Source of the DNA: VRUE01 sp963715455 | GTDB lineage: Bacteria > Actinomycetota > Thermoleophilia > Solirubrobacterales > 70-9 | Direction: 5' to 3' | Length of the DNA: 64,000 nt | Assembly: GCA_963715455.1 (NCBI GenBank) | Contig: OY970245.1 | Location: 2,232,001-2,296,000, forward strand | Shown here: in pieces, positions 1 to 7,701 of the stretch | How the letters are laid out: each line of letters starts with the position of its first letter | How positions within the stretch are numbered: position 1 is the first letter of the stretch | Made by a program: the position numbers and the translations under genes | Notes under the pieces: model-generated | The model's input: only the letters and a program-made list of their open reading frames with translations | Databases searched by the model: none | Told to the model about the DNA's origin: nothing

Positions 1-809
1 TCGCTCGGCGCGCGGCGCTGGTGGCCGTTGATCAGAAAGGCGACAAAGGCGAGCAGGAAGGCAAGGCCCATGATGTCGTTGCGCCCCTCACCCGGCTGCG
101 TCTCGATCATCACCCCGGCCGCGAAGACCAGCGCCCCGGCGACCAGCGTCGCCGGCCCCACCTTGTAGGGACGGCCGACGCACCAGGCGGCGAGCAGGGC
201 GATCGCCAGCCAGATCAGATTGATCAGCGGCGAGAGCCAGTCGGTCTTGAAGAGCACGATGCCGGCCGCGTTGACCAGCTCGGCGCTGCCCGGGTAGAAC
301 CAGGCGGCGAGCCGCAGCGGGTCAGTGAAATGCAGGTGGACGATCGAGGCGTCCTGGGCGATGCGGCCCGAGAAAGGCATGTGGTACCAGGTCGTGTCGC
401 CGCCGAACATGCCGAAGTCGAGGCTCTGCAGCGAGGGGAAGGTCCACTCGGCGACCACCCAGGAGGCGACGCCGAGGGCGATCACCAGGGCCACCGCCTG
501 CACCTGCGGCGCCGGCACTTCGCGGGACTTCGCCGGCGCCCGCCACCAGCCGAGCAGCGCCGCGCCGAGGCCGGTAGCGATGCAGCCGACGATCGTCCAG
601 CCGACCGTCAGGATGCTCAGCGTGCCCAGCGCCTGCAGGGCTCCGATCAGCAGCGCCGAGGCGATCGTCGCGTCGGCGAGTCGGGCCAGCGCCCCGGAGA
701 ACTCGGGGACGATCCAGCGCCGCAGCCAGTAGCCACCGAGGGCGAGGGCGCTGACGATGCCGATCGTCGCCAGGCAGCCGCCGATGTAGGAGCCGAAGGA
801 GGGCGTCAC
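1..809 (-). CDS. Polytopic membrane protein, GT-C-like, cut by left window edge
   Basis: An open minus-strand frame runs from a GTG at 809 off the left edge, giving at least 269 residues. An in-frame TAG lies just upstream of the GTG, so translation cannot start much earlier. The product has several hydrophobic segments separated by short loops and a central loop reading GGDTTWYHMPF, where Asp and His follow a membrane helix. That arrangement resembles lipid-sugar-dependent GT-C glycosyltransferases, but the catalytic motif cannot be proven from this fragment. The C-terminal part is missing. Membrane location is clear; the enzymatic role is inference. Confidence 0.7.
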   Translation of the reverse strand, partial: MTPSFGSYIGGCLATIGIVSALALGGYWLRRWIVPEFSGALARLADATIASALLIGALQALGTLSILTVGWTIVGCIATGLGAALLGWWRAPAKSREVPAPQVQAVALVIALGVASWVVAEWTFPSLQSLDFGMFGGDTTWYHMPFSGRIAQDASIVHLHFTDPLRLAAWFYPGSAELVNAAGIVLFKTDWLSPLINLIWLAIALLAAWCVGRPYKVGPATLVAGALVFAAGVMIETQPGEGRNDIMGLAFLLAFVAFLINGHQRRAPS

Positions 810-849
810 GAGCGCGGGATGCTATTCGCCGCGCCGGGCGGGGAGCGCG

Positions 850-1527
850 CTAGGACGCCGCCGCGGGAATGCGACAGGAGACGCCGGTGCCGGTGAGGCC
901 GCAGTAGCCGTTCGGCACCTTGTGCAGGTACTGCTGGTGGTAGTCCTCGGCGTAGTAGAAGGGAGCGGCGGGCTCGACCTCAGTCGTCACCGGGTCATGC
1001 CCGGCGGCGCGCAGTGCCTCGTCGTAGGCCTGCCTGGCCATTTCCGCCGTCTGCTTCTGGGCGTCGTTGGTGAAGTAGATCCCCGAGCGGTACTGCGTAC
1101 CGACGTCGTTGCCCTGGCGCATCCCCTGCGTCGGGTCGTGCTCCTCGAAGAAGACCTTAAGCAGATCCGCGTAGGAGACCTTGTTCGAGTCGAAGGCGAC
1201 CAGCACCGCCTCGGCGTGGCCGGTCTTGCCGCTGCAGACCTCCTCGTAGGTCGGGTTCGGCGTGGTTCCGTTCATGTAGCCGGCCGCGGTCGTGTAGACG
1301 CCGTCGATCGTCCAGAAGAGCCGCTCCGCCCCCCAGAAGCAACCGAGCGCGAAGTAGGCGACCTCGGTGCCCGCGGGAAAGGGCGGCTGCAGGGGCGTGC
1401 CCAGCACGGCGTGCTCCTTCGGCACGGCGAAGACCGGCTCGCTGCGGCCCGGCAGGGCCTCCTCGGGCGCCGGCATCCGCGTCTTCTCCGGGTTGAGCAT
1501 CGTCATCAGCTTGCCGAGTCGGTCCAT
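850..1527 (-). CDS. msrA: Peptide-methionine (S)-S-oxide reductase MsrA
   Basis: MsrA reduces the S-epimer of methionine sulfoxide in proteins, using thioredoxin as the usual donor. The 225-residue product carries the active-site signature GCFWGAE with the catalytic Cys at residue 63. The C-terminal NGYCG motif (Cys209) and Cys218 are likely resolving cysteines. The ATG at 1527 was chosen because AAAGGAG lies 8 bases upstream; a TTG 24 bases earlier would put that site inside the gene. About 45 residues precede the usual MsrA fold. The gene stands alone between a membrane protein and a divergent small gene. The trxB gene in this window could supply reducing power, which is inference. Confidence 0.95.
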   Translation of the reverse strand: MDRLGKLMTMLNPEKTRMPAPEEALPGRSEPVFAVPKEHAVLGTPLQPPFPAGTEVAYFALGCFWGAERLFWTIDGVYTTAAGYMNGTTPNPTYEEVCSGKTGHAEAVLVAFDSNKVSYADLLKVFFEEHDPTQGMRQGNDVGTQYRSGIYFTNDAQKQTAEMARQAYDEALRAAGHDPVTTEVEPAAPFYYAEDYHQQYLHKVPNGYCGLTGTGVSCRIPAAAS

Positions 1528-1572
1528 CTGCGCGTCTCCTTTTGCTCGCAATGACCTTAGCGAGCGGATAGC

Positions 1573-1851
1573 GTGCGCCCCATCGGCTGCTTCGTCGCAC
1601 TCTTCGCCCTGATCTCGCCGCGCCTGGCGCTCTTCGTGCTCTGGCTGTTCAGCGACCTGCTGAGCCGCGCCTTCGACGACTGGATCGTCCCCCTGCTCGG
1701 CTTCTTCCTGCTGCCCTGGACGACGCTCGCCTACGCGGTCATGTGGAGCGCCGGGAGCAACGGCGTCGAGGGCTTCGAGTGGTTCCTCGTCATCCTCGCC
1801 TTCGTCTTCGACCTCGGCTCCTACGCCGGTGGCCGACGGCAGCGCGACTGA
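1573..1851 (+). CDS. Small two-helix membrane protein
   Basis: This 92-residue product starts at a GTG and consists mainly of two long hydrophobic stretches, roughly residues 5-30 and 38-58, then a third weaker one near 70-85, ending in a basic GGRRQRD tail. No motif with a known function is visible. The tail suggests a cytoplasmic C-terminus by the positive-inside rule. It faces away from msrA across a 45-base gap, so the two promoters probably share that space. The codon use matches the surrounding genes, which supports it being real. Confidence 0.65.
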   Translation: MRPIGCFVALFALISPRLALFVLWLFSDLLSRAFDDWIVPLLGFFLLPWTTLAYAVMWSAGSNGVEGFEWFLVILAFVFDLGSYAGGRRQRD

Positions 1852-1863
1852 GTGGAGCGGCGA

Positions 1864-2136
1864 CTAGTAGAGGGTGGCGTCGTCGGGAACCGGGTAGGCA
1901 ACCCGTACGTGCGACTTGGAGACGACCATGAAGGGTCTTTTGTCCACGTCACCGCCCATCAGTGATGAGACTTCGGCATTGACCAGCGGGATGAACATGA
2001 TGTCCACCCGGTTGAGCGAATCCGAGAAGCGGCTCTGGTAGCCCTCCGGGGGCAGCGTCACATCGCCGACGATGCGCTGCCGATCGGTTTCGAACTGCAC
2101 CCGTTCGACGCGCCGCTCTTTCTGGGTGGCCTCCAT
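1864..2136 (-). CDS. Small DUF6812-like protein
   Basis: The product is about 90 residues and opens with a basic-acidic mix, then RVQFETDRQRIVGDVTLP and LNRVDIMFIPLVNAEV. These blocks resemble the small actinobacterial family I know as DUF6812, whose role is not established. It is soluble, with no signal peptide. The ATG at 2136 is preferred over TTG and GTG codons 6-12 bases upstream, but no good ribosome binding site decides it. Its last bases lie 12 bp from the end of the convergent small membrane gene. The family name is from memory and should be checked. Confidence 0.6.
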   Translation of the reverse strand: MEATQKERRVERVQFETDRQRIVGDVTLPPEGYQSRFSDSLNRVDIMFIPLVNAEVSSLMGGDVDKRPFMVVSKSHVRVAYPVPDDATLY

Positions 2137-2190
2137 ATTCACACGCAACTATCGGCACCCTCGCCGGTCTGCCTGAGGGACACCCGTCCA

Positions 2191-2228
2191 GGGGACATAA
2201 ACCCGAGGTATCTGCCCCCTTTTTTTGG
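2191..2228 (+). other. Imperfect hairpin followed by a T7 tract
   Basis: On the plus strand AGGGG and CCCCCT flank an imperfect stem in which CC/GG and CA/TG pairs surround mismatches, followed by seven T. Read on plus this looks like an intrinsic terminator, but no plus-strand gene ends just before it. Read on minus it would sit in the leader of the small gene at 1864-2136. Its role is open. Confidence 0.4.
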
Positions 2229-2232
2229 CTCC

Positions 2233-2706
2233 TCAGCTGCCGTTCCCTTTGCCGGCCGGCAGCAGGATCGCCACCACCAGGGCCACCGCGCCCGCCGTCA
2301 ACCCCGCCGTGGTGATGCTCAACTGCAGCTGATCGGAGCTGCCCTCGGCCAGCACCCAGAGCGCAACCGCCTCGCTGAGCACGAGCGCCAGCAGCGTGGC
2401 GGCCGCGTAGACGAAGCCCACGACCCTGGCTCGCAGCGGATCGCGGAAGAGCAGCTTCAGCGGCGCCGGCAGCCCGCGACCAGGCGCGAAGTAGCGCAGC
2501 TCGATCGCCAGGGCGAGGATGACGATCGGGATGATCTGGGCGATCGCTTCGTAGTAGACGATGCTGGCGTGCCCATCGACGAGCACCAGCGCTACGAGGA
2601 AGGCGATCGCCGGCAGCCCGAAGGCCAGCGTGGCTAGCGAGACCCCGAGCCACCTCAAGCCGGACGCCCGAGCACCGTCCACAGTGTCTTTGACGCCTTG
2701 CGTCAT
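2233..2706 (-). CDS. Four-helix membrane protein
   Basis: The 157-residue product has about four hydrophobic segments (near residues 18-42, 48-66, 92-114 and 124-148) and ends in a short polar tail. No enzymatic motif is visible. Its ATG at 2706 overlaps the TGA of the upstream PH-like gene in an ATGA arrangement, the usual form of translational coupling here. The same frame stays open upstream through a G-run, so a frame change in the upstream gene creates an apparent 269-residue fusion (start 3042). I judge two coupled genes more likely than a true fusion, because the shifted reading restores a sensible C-terminus and the overlap. Confidence 0.6.
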   Translation of the reverse strand: MTQGVKDTVDGARASGLRWLGVSLATLAFGLPAIAFLVALVLVDGHASIVYYEAIAQIIPIVILALAIELRYFAPGRGLPAPLKLLFRDPLRARVVGFVYAAATLLALVLSEAVALWVLAEGSSDQLQLSITTAGLTAGAVALVVAILLPAGKGNGS

Positions 2707-3042
2707 TCCGTCACCCGGGACGACTCCGCCTGTCGCGCGAACCAGTAGCCGAGTGCCTGCACACCCTGGCGCTGGGTCTCCCCCGCCGCCAAGCCCGCCA
2801 AGCGGGCCCTCGCCACGCATCATCAGCAGCTTGAACTTCTCACCGCCGCTGGTGCGGAGCTTGAGGGCAACGCTGGCCTTGCCAATGATCGCCGCGCCGA
2901 TTTCGGGCCAGCCACCGCCGCCGCCCTCAGCGCGGACATCGGCGATCCGCTCCGGCGGCAACGAGATCGGCTCTCCGTGTGGCTCGAACTTGCGGGGCAC
3001 CCCCTGCACGATCAGCCGGTCATCGGTGACGACGATGCCCAT
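2703..3042 (-). pseudogene. PH-like small protein with an apparent frameshift
   Basis: From an ATG at 3042 the frame encodes about 78 residues of a beta-rich, PH/GRAM-like module (GIVVTDDRLIVQGVPRKF, then LPPERIADVRAE). Near 2804-2809 (GGGCCC) the natural continuation changes frame: the +1 frame reads ARLAGLAAGETQRQG and ends SSRVTE followed by TGA at 2703, overlapping the next ATG. In the unshifted frame this stretch is low-complexity glycine and proline that runs into the membrane gene. One surplus G/C would explain everything. It could be a sequencing error, a real disruption or programmed slippage. Confidence 0.5.
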
Positions 3043-3065
3043 AGCTCCAATGCTATGTCGAAGGA

Positions 3066-3139
3066 TCGGGGCGCCCGGATTTGAACCGGGGACCTCCGCC
3101 ACCCAAAGGCGGCGCGCTACCAGGCTGCGCCACGCCCCG
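3066..3139 (-). tRNA. tRNA-Pro (anticodon UGG)
   Basis: The minus strand folds as a 74-base cloverleaf. The acceptor stem is CGGGGCG/CGCCCCG with discriminator A at 3066. The anticodon stem CCGCC/GGCGG holds a seven-base loop TTTGGGT, whose positions 34-36 are TGG, reading proline codons. The T arm contains the expected GTTCAAATC. No CCA is encoded, which fits the CCA-adding enzyme at 42971-44392. Confidence 0.95.
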
Positions 3140-3197
3140 AGGCGCTCAGTGTAGAGCGGGCGGGGGAAGCTACCTGGGCTCGGCGTCCGGCAACCGC

Positions 3198-3203
3198 TAG
3201 GTT
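3198..3203 (+). promoter_or_regulatory. Minus-10 TAGGTT, probable leaderless start
   Basis: TAGGTT lies 8 bases before the ATG at 3212, with no ribosome binding site between. This spacing puts the transcription start at or beside the start codon. Confidence 0.45.
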
Positions 3204-3211
3204 TCGCCGCC

Positions 3212-4498
3212 ATGGCCGAGGTGCTGCCCCTCAACGCCCTGCACTATGACCTCAATACGGTTGGGTCGCTGCAAGACGTCGTCGCTCCCCCCTACGACGT
3301 GATCGACACGACGATGCGGGCCGAGCTGTTGGCGCGCTCGCCCTACAACGCGGTCGCCGTCGACCTGCCCAAGCCTTACGGCGAGACCGGGCCGCAGTCC
3401 GCCGGCGAGAGCGACCCTTATGCCGGCGCCGCCCAGGCGATCGAGGAGTGGAAGCGGGCCGGCGCCCTCGCCGAGGACGCCGAGCCGGCGATCTGGGCGA
3501 TGGAGCAGGACTACACCGGCCCCGACGGGTCGAGCCACACGCGCCACGGCATCCTTGCCCGCGTGCGGGTCGAGGACTTCGCCAGCGGCACGATCCTCCC
3601 CCACGAGCGCACCCTGCCCGGGCCCAAGCAGGACCGGCTCGAACTGATGCGCGCGACCAAGCTCAACCTCTCGCCGATCTTCTCGCTGAGCACCGTCGAT
3701 CCCTGGCCCGTCGTCGCCCCGCATGCCGAGGGCACGCCGCCCTGGGGCGAGGCGACCGACGCCGGCGGCACGGTGACGCGCATCTGGCGGATACCCGCGG
3801 TCAACGAGGAGATCACCGCGCTACTCGCTGACGCCCAGCTGCTGATCGCCGACGGCCACCACCGCTACGAGACGGCGATCGCCTACCGCGACGAGATCGG
3901 CGGCGAGGGCGACCACAACTACACGCTGATGGCGCTCACTGGCCTCGACGACCCGGGCCTCTCGATCTACCCCACCCACCGCCTGCTCTCCGGCCTCGCC
4001 GGCGACCCCGAGCGCCAGCAGCGCCTCGGCGAGGGCCTGCGCGAGACCTTCGACGTCAGCGAGGTGGAGACCGACGACATCGACCCGCTCGGCGAGCAGG
4101 GCGTCGGCGTCTTCGGCCTCTACGACTCCCACCACAAACGCGCCTTCCGCCTGCGCCTCAAGGACGCGGCCATCGCCGCTCTTGACCGCCAGCTCGAGGG
4201 TATGCCCGAGGCCTACCGCCGCCTCGACGCGGCGGTCCTTGAGACCCTCGTGCTCAAGGGCATCGCCGGCCTCTCCGAAGACGACATCCTCGCCAAGCGC
4301 GGCATCGGCTACGCGAAGAGCATCGAGGACTCACTGCGCCTGCTCGACGAGGGCGCCTACGACGTTGCCTTCATCCTGCGCCCGATCCCGGTCCAGCAGA
4401 CGAAGGAAATCTGCGAAAGCGACGCCAACATGCCGCCCAAGTCGACTTACTTCTTCCCCAAGGTGCTGACCGGGTTGGTCTTCAACCCGCTTGGCTGA
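3212..4498 (+). CDS. DUF1015 family protein
   Basis: The 428-residue product matches the DUF1015 family along its length. Its hallmarks are APPYDVI near residue 27, the RHGILARV block near 111, HERTLPGPKQDRLELM near 131, and IADGHHRYETAIAYRDE near 211. The conserved His and acidic residues suggest an enzyme, but the reaction is not settled in my knowledge. It is cytoplasmic. It starts a plus-strand run with cobalamin adenosyltransferase, OsmC, an SDR and a Nudix hydrolase, with a 32-base gap to the next gene. A minus-10 element 8 bases upstream suggests a leaderless transcript. Confidence 0.85.
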   Translation: MAEVLPLNALHYDLNTVGSLQDVVAPPYDVIDTTMRAELLARSPYNAVAVDLPKPYGETGPQSAGESDPYAGAAQAIEEWKRAGALAEDAEPAIWAMEQDYTGPDGSSHTRHGILARVRVEDFASGTILPHERTLPGPKQDRLELMRATKLNLSPIFSLSTVDPWPVVAPHAEGTPPWGEATDAGGTVTRIWRIPAVNEEITALLADAQLLIADGHHRYETAIAYRDEIGGEGDHNYTLMALTGLDDPGLSIYPTHRLLSGLAGDPERQQRLGEGLRETFDVSEVETDDIDPLGEQGVGVFGLYDSHHKRAFRLRLKDAAIAALDRQLEGMPEAYRRLDAAVLETLVLKGIAGLSEDDILAKRGIGYAKSIEDSLRLLDEGAYDVAFILRPIPVQQTKEICESDANMPPKSTYFFPKVLTGLVFNPLG

Positions 4499-4518
4499 AG
4501 GTGCGCCGCGACGCGGCG

Positions 4519-4524
4519 TAGGAT
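4519..4524 (+). promoter_or_regulatory. Minus-10 TAGGAT, probable leaderless start
   Basis: TAGGAT ends 6 bases before the GTG at 4531, with no Shine-Dalgarno sequence, so the adenosyltransferase may have its own leaderless transcript. Confidence 0.45.
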
Positions 4525-4530
4525 CGGACC

Positions 4531-5097
4531 GTGGTCAAGATCTACACCAAGAAGGGCGACGACGGCTCGACCTCGCTTTGGTACGGCGGCCGCGTGCCCA
4601 AGCACCACGGCCGCACCGAGGCCTACGGGTCCCTCGACGAGGCCTGCTCCCAGCTCGGCGTCGCCCGTGCCCTCTGCGATGCCGGTGAGGCGGAGCTGGC
4701 CGCCGACATCCTCCATCTACAGGACGGCCTCTTCGTCGCCGGCGCTGAGCTGGCGACCGCACCGGAAGCGGCCGAGCGACTCGAAGACGGCATCAGCCGC
4801 ACCACCGAGGCGATGGTCGCCGAGCTCGAGCAGCGCATCGACCGCTACATGAGCGAGGTCGAGCTACCGCCGCAGTTCGTCATCCCCGGCGGCAACCAGC
4901 TCTCCGCCCAGCTCGACATCGCCCGCACGGTGATCCGCCGCGCGGAGCGCCATATCTCGGCGCTGGCCGAGGCCGGCGAGCTGGCCTCGGAGACGGTGAT
5001 CCACTTCGTCAACCGCGCCTCCGACCTCGCCTACGCGATGGCCCGCTTCGCCGACGTCGATGACCCGGCGCTCTTCAAGGGTCGCGGCAAGACCTGA
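4531..5097 (+). CDS. Cob(I)alamin adenosyltransferase, PduO type
   Basis: This enzyme moves the adenosyl group of ATP onto the cobalt of a reduced corrinoid, making adenosylcobalamin. The 188-residue product begins KIYTKKGDDGSTSLWYGG, the ATP-binding N-terminus of the PduO/MMAB family, and contains ARTVIRRAERH and the late FVNRASDLAYAMAR block. Length is normal. No B12-dependent enzyme or corrinoid pathway gene lies nearby, so the substrate is probably salvaged corrinoid. It is followed after 3 bases by the OsmC gene, so the two are probably co-transcribed. Confidence 0.93.
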   Translation: MVKIYTKKGDDGSTSLWYGGRVPKHHGRTEAYGSLDEACSQLGVARALCDAGEAELAADILHLQDGLFVAGAELATAPEAAERLEDGISRTTEAMVAELEQRIDRYMSEVELPPQFVIPGGNQLSAQLDIARTVIRRAERHISALAEAGELASETVIHFVNRASDLAYAMARFADVDDPALFKGRGKT

Positions 5098-5100
5098 GCA

Positions 5101-5502
5101 ATGAAGGTCGTCGCCCGTCGTCAGGAAGGCTTCGCCCACCGGGTCGAGATCGAAGACGGCGTCCACACGCTGATCGTCGACGAGCCGCTGACGAACGGGG
5201 GAACCGACACCGGCCCCTCCCCCACGCGCCTCGTCGCTGCCGGCCTGGCCAGCTGCGTAGCCGTGACGGTCGAGATGTACGCCGAGCTCAAGGGCTGGTC
5301 GGTGGGTGCCGTCGAGGTCGACGTGGATGTCACCTACGAGGGCTACGTACCGCGCGCCTTCGCCGTCACCCTGCGCCTGCCGGCGGAGCTGAGTGACGAA
5401 CAGCGCGAACGACTGCTGACCATCGCCGGTAAGTGCCCGGTGCACAAGATCCTCGCCGGCGAGAGCGCCGTGACGGTCACCGACCAGGTCGAGCCGCTCT
5501 GA
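5101..5502 (+). CDS. OsmC family peroxidase-like protein
   Basis: OsmC/Ohr proteins reduce organic hydroperoxides with a pair of cysteines. In this 133-residue product the first conserved Cys lies in LASCVAVTVEMYA and the second in GKCPVHKIL, as expected for the OsmC subfamily. The TDTGPSPTRLVAAGL segment before the first Cys is also typical. The gene starts 3 bases after the adenosyltransferase stop, and its TGA overlaps the ATG of the SDR gene (TGATG). With msrA and a peroxiredoxin nearby, a role in oxidant defence is plausible; the physiological substrate is not visible. Confidence 0.9.
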   Translation: MKVVARRQEGFAHRVEIEDGVHTLIVDEPLTNGGTDTGPSPTRLVAAGLASCVAVTVEMYAELKGWSVGAVEVDVDVTYEGYVPRAFAVTLRLPAELSDEQRERLLTIAGKCPVHKILAGESAVTVTDQVEPL

Positions 5503-6314
5503 TGGACCTGGGCCTCGCGGGACGCGCCTGCCTCGTCACCGGCGCCAGCCGCGGAATCGGCCGCGAGACGGCCAAGCTGCTCTGCGCCGAGGGGGCCAGC
5601 GTGCTGCTCGTCGCACGCAATGCCGAGCGGCTCGCGACGGCGGTCGTGGAGGCATCCGCCGCCGGGGCGGGGAGCGGCGGACAGGCCGCGAGCCTCGCGC
5701 TGGACATCACCATCGCGGACGCCGGCGAGCGCATGCTGGCCGCAGCAAGCGAGCACTTCGGCCAACTCGACGTGCTGGTCAACAACGCCGGCGTCGCCCA
5801 GTGGCGGGACCTCGACGAGGTGCCCGACGAGGACTGGCGCGCCCAGTACGAGCTCAACGTGATGGCGCCGCTGCGCGCGATGCGCGCCACCATCCCGGCG
5901 ATGGCCGAGCGCGGCTGGGGCCGCGTGGTCAACGTCTGCTCGACCGCCGGCAAGCGTCCCTCGGCGGCGATGCCCGAGTACTCGGTGGCCAAGGCGGCTG
6001 AGCTCTCGCTCTCGCGGCTCTTCGCCGACCGCTACGCGCAGAGCGGCGTGCTCGTCAACGCGATCTGCCCCGGCCCGGTCGAATCGGAGATGTGGATGGA
6101 GCCCGGCGGCCTGCTCGACCAGTCGCAGGAGATGAGCGGCGCCGCGAGCCGCGAGGAGGCGCTCGCCACCGCCGGCTCCAAGCGCCCGATCGGCCGCCTC
6201 GCCGACTCAGCCGAGATCGCCGCCGCGATCGTCTTCCTCTGCTCCGAGCGCGCCTCCTACGTCAGCGGCGCCGCCTGGTCAGTGGACGGCGGCACAGTGC
6301 AAGTGATCATTTGA
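5502..6314 (+). CDS. Short-chain dehydrogenase/reductase
   Basis: The 270-residue product is a classical SDR. It has TGASRGIG near residue 16 for NAD(P) binding, NNAG near 93, the catalytic Ser in CSTAGK, and the catalytic pair in YSVAK, followed by the PGPVESEM loop. The C-terminal SGAAWSVDGG is usual for FabG-like enzymes. The Arg after the glycine motif does not settle NADH versus NADPH. The substrate cannot be read from the sequence. The start is fixed by the TGATG overlap with the OsmC gene, which implies coupled translation. Confidence 0.92.
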   Translation: MDLGLAGRACLVTGASRGIGRETAKLLCAEGASVLLVARNAERLATAVVEASAAGAGSGGQAASLALDITIADAGERMLAAASEHFGQLDVLVNNAGVAQWRDLDEVPDEDWRAQYELNVMAPLRAMRATIPAMAERGWGRVVNVCSTAGKRPSAAMPEYSVAKAAELSLSRLFADRYAQSGVLVNAICPGPVESEMWMEPGGLLDQSQEMSGAASREEALATAGSKRPIGRLADSAEIAAAIVFLCSERASYVSGAAWSVDGGTVQVII

Positions 6315-6317
6315 GGG

Positions 6318-6358
6318 TGTGGCGACTTTTACGTCTATATGACGGATAAGTCGCCACA
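6318..6358 (+). repeat. H1 hairpin element, copy at nudix start
   Basis: Perfect 11-bp arms TGTGGCGACTT (6318-6328) and AAGTCGCCACA (6348-6358) enclose a loop with TTACGTCTATATG and GATAA. The loop matches four other hairpins in this window (7702, 18155, 21395, 41365). The Nudix ATG lies in this loop, so the hairpin may affect translation of that gene. Confidence 0.6.
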
Positions 6359-6848
6359 GGAAACCGAGGCAGCCGTTTTGCTGCCGCTCTACGGCTGGCC
6401 TGATGAGCCCGGCCTGATCTTCACCGAGCGGCGCGCCGACATGCGCCGCCACGCCGGCGAGATCTCTTTCCCCGGCGGCCGCCGCGACCTCGAGGACGCC
6501 GACCTGAGCGCCACGGCGCTGCGCGAGGCGCAGGAGGAGATCGGCCTCGACCCGGCCCGGGTCGAGCTGGGCGAGAGCCTGACGCCGACGAGGACTTTCG
6601 TCACTAGCTACCTGATCCACCCCTTCGTCGGTCACATCCCGCACCCCGGCGAGCTTGCCCTCGAGCCCAACCCGGCCGAGGTCGAGACAGTGCTCAGCTT
6701 CTCCCTCGACGCCCTGCGCGAGAGCTACGCGATGCGCCGCCTGGTGCGGCGCGGCGTGCCGATCCACACGCCGACCTACGAGATCGAAGGCCAGCTCATC
6801 TGGGGCGCCACCGCGCGAATTCTCGGCGATTTCCTAGGACGGGTCTAA
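6339..6848 (+). CDS. Nudix CoA pyrophosphatase-like hydrolase
   Basis: Nudix hydrolases of this type split CoA and its thioesters into 4'-phosphopantetheine compounds and 3',5'-ADP. The 169-residue product has FTERRADMRRHAGEISFPGG, the signature preceding the Nudix box in CoA pyrophosphatases, then ALREAQEEIGL. The late segment AVLLPL near residue 12 is usual close to the N-terminus. The chosen ATG sits inside the loop of a hairpin element. The stop codon lies within the outer arm of another repeat shared with the convergent peroxiredoxin gene. CoA specificity is inferred from the signature. Confidence 0.88.
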   Translation: MTDKSPQETEAAVLLPLYGWPDEPGLIFTERRADMRRHAGEISFPGGRRDLEDADLSATALREAQEEIGLDPARVELGESLTPTRTFVTSYLIHPFVGHIPHPGELALEPNPAEVETVLSFSLDALRESYAMRRLVRRGVPIHTPTYEIEGQLIWGATARILGDFLGRV

Positions 6849-6965
6849 GACGGCGTAACCAAGCCTGGCTAGGACGCAGGGAGGTTGGCAAGGGGAGCGC
6901 ACATCAGTGCGTGACCCGCAGACAGCCGACTGAGGACACCGCCAGGCGCCGGTTACGACGTCTTA
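6846..6965. repeat. Structured repeat family R1, copy 1
   Basis: This 120-bp imperfect inverted repeat lies between convergent genes. Outer arms at 6846-6860 and 6951-6965 pair 14 of 15 bases and contain both stop codons. Inside are AAGCCTGGC with CAGGCGCC, then AGGACGCAGGGAG and GAGGAC as internal-loop strands, and a tip stem GCGCAC/GTGCGT flanked by GA on each side. The same cores occur at 28738-28841 with different outer arms. Confidence 0.65.
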
Positions 6966-7621
6966 GACGGTTGCGGGACGATGCGGATGTATGGGCGCGG
7001 CTCCTCCCAGCCATCGGGGTAGGTCTCCTTCGCTTCATCGTTGGAGACCGAGCCGGCAATGATCACGTCGTCGCCGTCCTGCCACTGGGCCGGCGTGGCG
7101 ACTTTGTGCTTGGCGGTCAGCTGCAGCGAGTCGATCACGCGCAGCACCTCGTCGAAATTACGCCCGGTGGTCATCGGGTAGACGAGGATCAGTTTGACTT
7201 TCTTGTCAGGGCCGATGACGAAGACGTTGCGCACGGTCTGGTTGTCGGCTGGCGTACGCTCGCCCGGATCGCCGGAGACCTCCGCCGGCAGCATCCCGTA
7301 GGCCTTCGAGACCTCGTAGTCGGCGTCGCTGATGATCGGGTAGTTGGGCGCCGTGCCCTGGGTGTCCTCGATGTCCCTGGCCCAGTCCTCGTGCTTGTCG
7401 AGCGGGTCGACCGAGAGGCCGATGATCTTCACGTTGCGCTTGGCGAACTCGGGCTCGATGCTCGCCATGTAGCCGAGCTCGGTCGTGCAGACCGGCGTGA
7501 AGTCCTTGGGGTGCGAGAAGAGCACCGCCCACGAGTCGCCGATCCAGTCGTGGAACTTGATCCGGCCCTCGGTCGTCTCGGCCTCGAAATCAGGTGCTAC
7601 GTCACCAAGCTTCAGCGCCAT
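6953..7621 (-). CDS. 1-Cys peroxiredoxin (Prx6 type)
   Basis: This thiol peroxidase reduces hydrogen peroxide and alkyl peroxides. The 222-residue product has the active site FTPVCTTELG with peroxidatic Cys45. It has the long C-terminal domain of the Prx6 subfamily, including VYPMTTGRNFDEVLRVIDSLQ and the late WEEPRPYIRI. No second conserved Cys is placed for a classical 2-Cys mechanism. AAAGGAG lies 7 bases before the ATG, one of the clearer ribosome binding sites here. The stop codon lies in the arm of repeat R1. Confidence 0.95.
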   Translation of the reverse strand: MALKLGDVAPDFEAETTEGRIKFHDWIGDSWAVLFSHPKDFTPVCTTELGYMASIEPEFAKRNVKIIGLSVDPLDKHEDWARDIEDTQGTAPNYPIISDADYEVSKAYGMLPAEVSGDPGERTPADNQTVRNVFVIGPDKKVKLILVYPMTTGRNFDEVLRVIDSLQLTAKHKVATPAQWQDGDDVIIAGSVSNDEAKETYPDGWEEPRPYIRIVPQPSKTS

Positions 7622-7701
7622 CGGCCCGCTCCTTTCGTCGCAAATCTGGCAATTCCGTCAATCCTTATCGGAGTCTAGAGAGATGCGATCACCGCCTCGC
7701 T

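Noticed and set aside
21..896. Plus-strand open frame of 291 codons at the left edge
   Set aside because: It is a shadow of the minus-strand membrane protein and msrA: rich in Arg, Gly, Asp and Gln with no domain, while the minus frame gives clear helices and conserved motifs.
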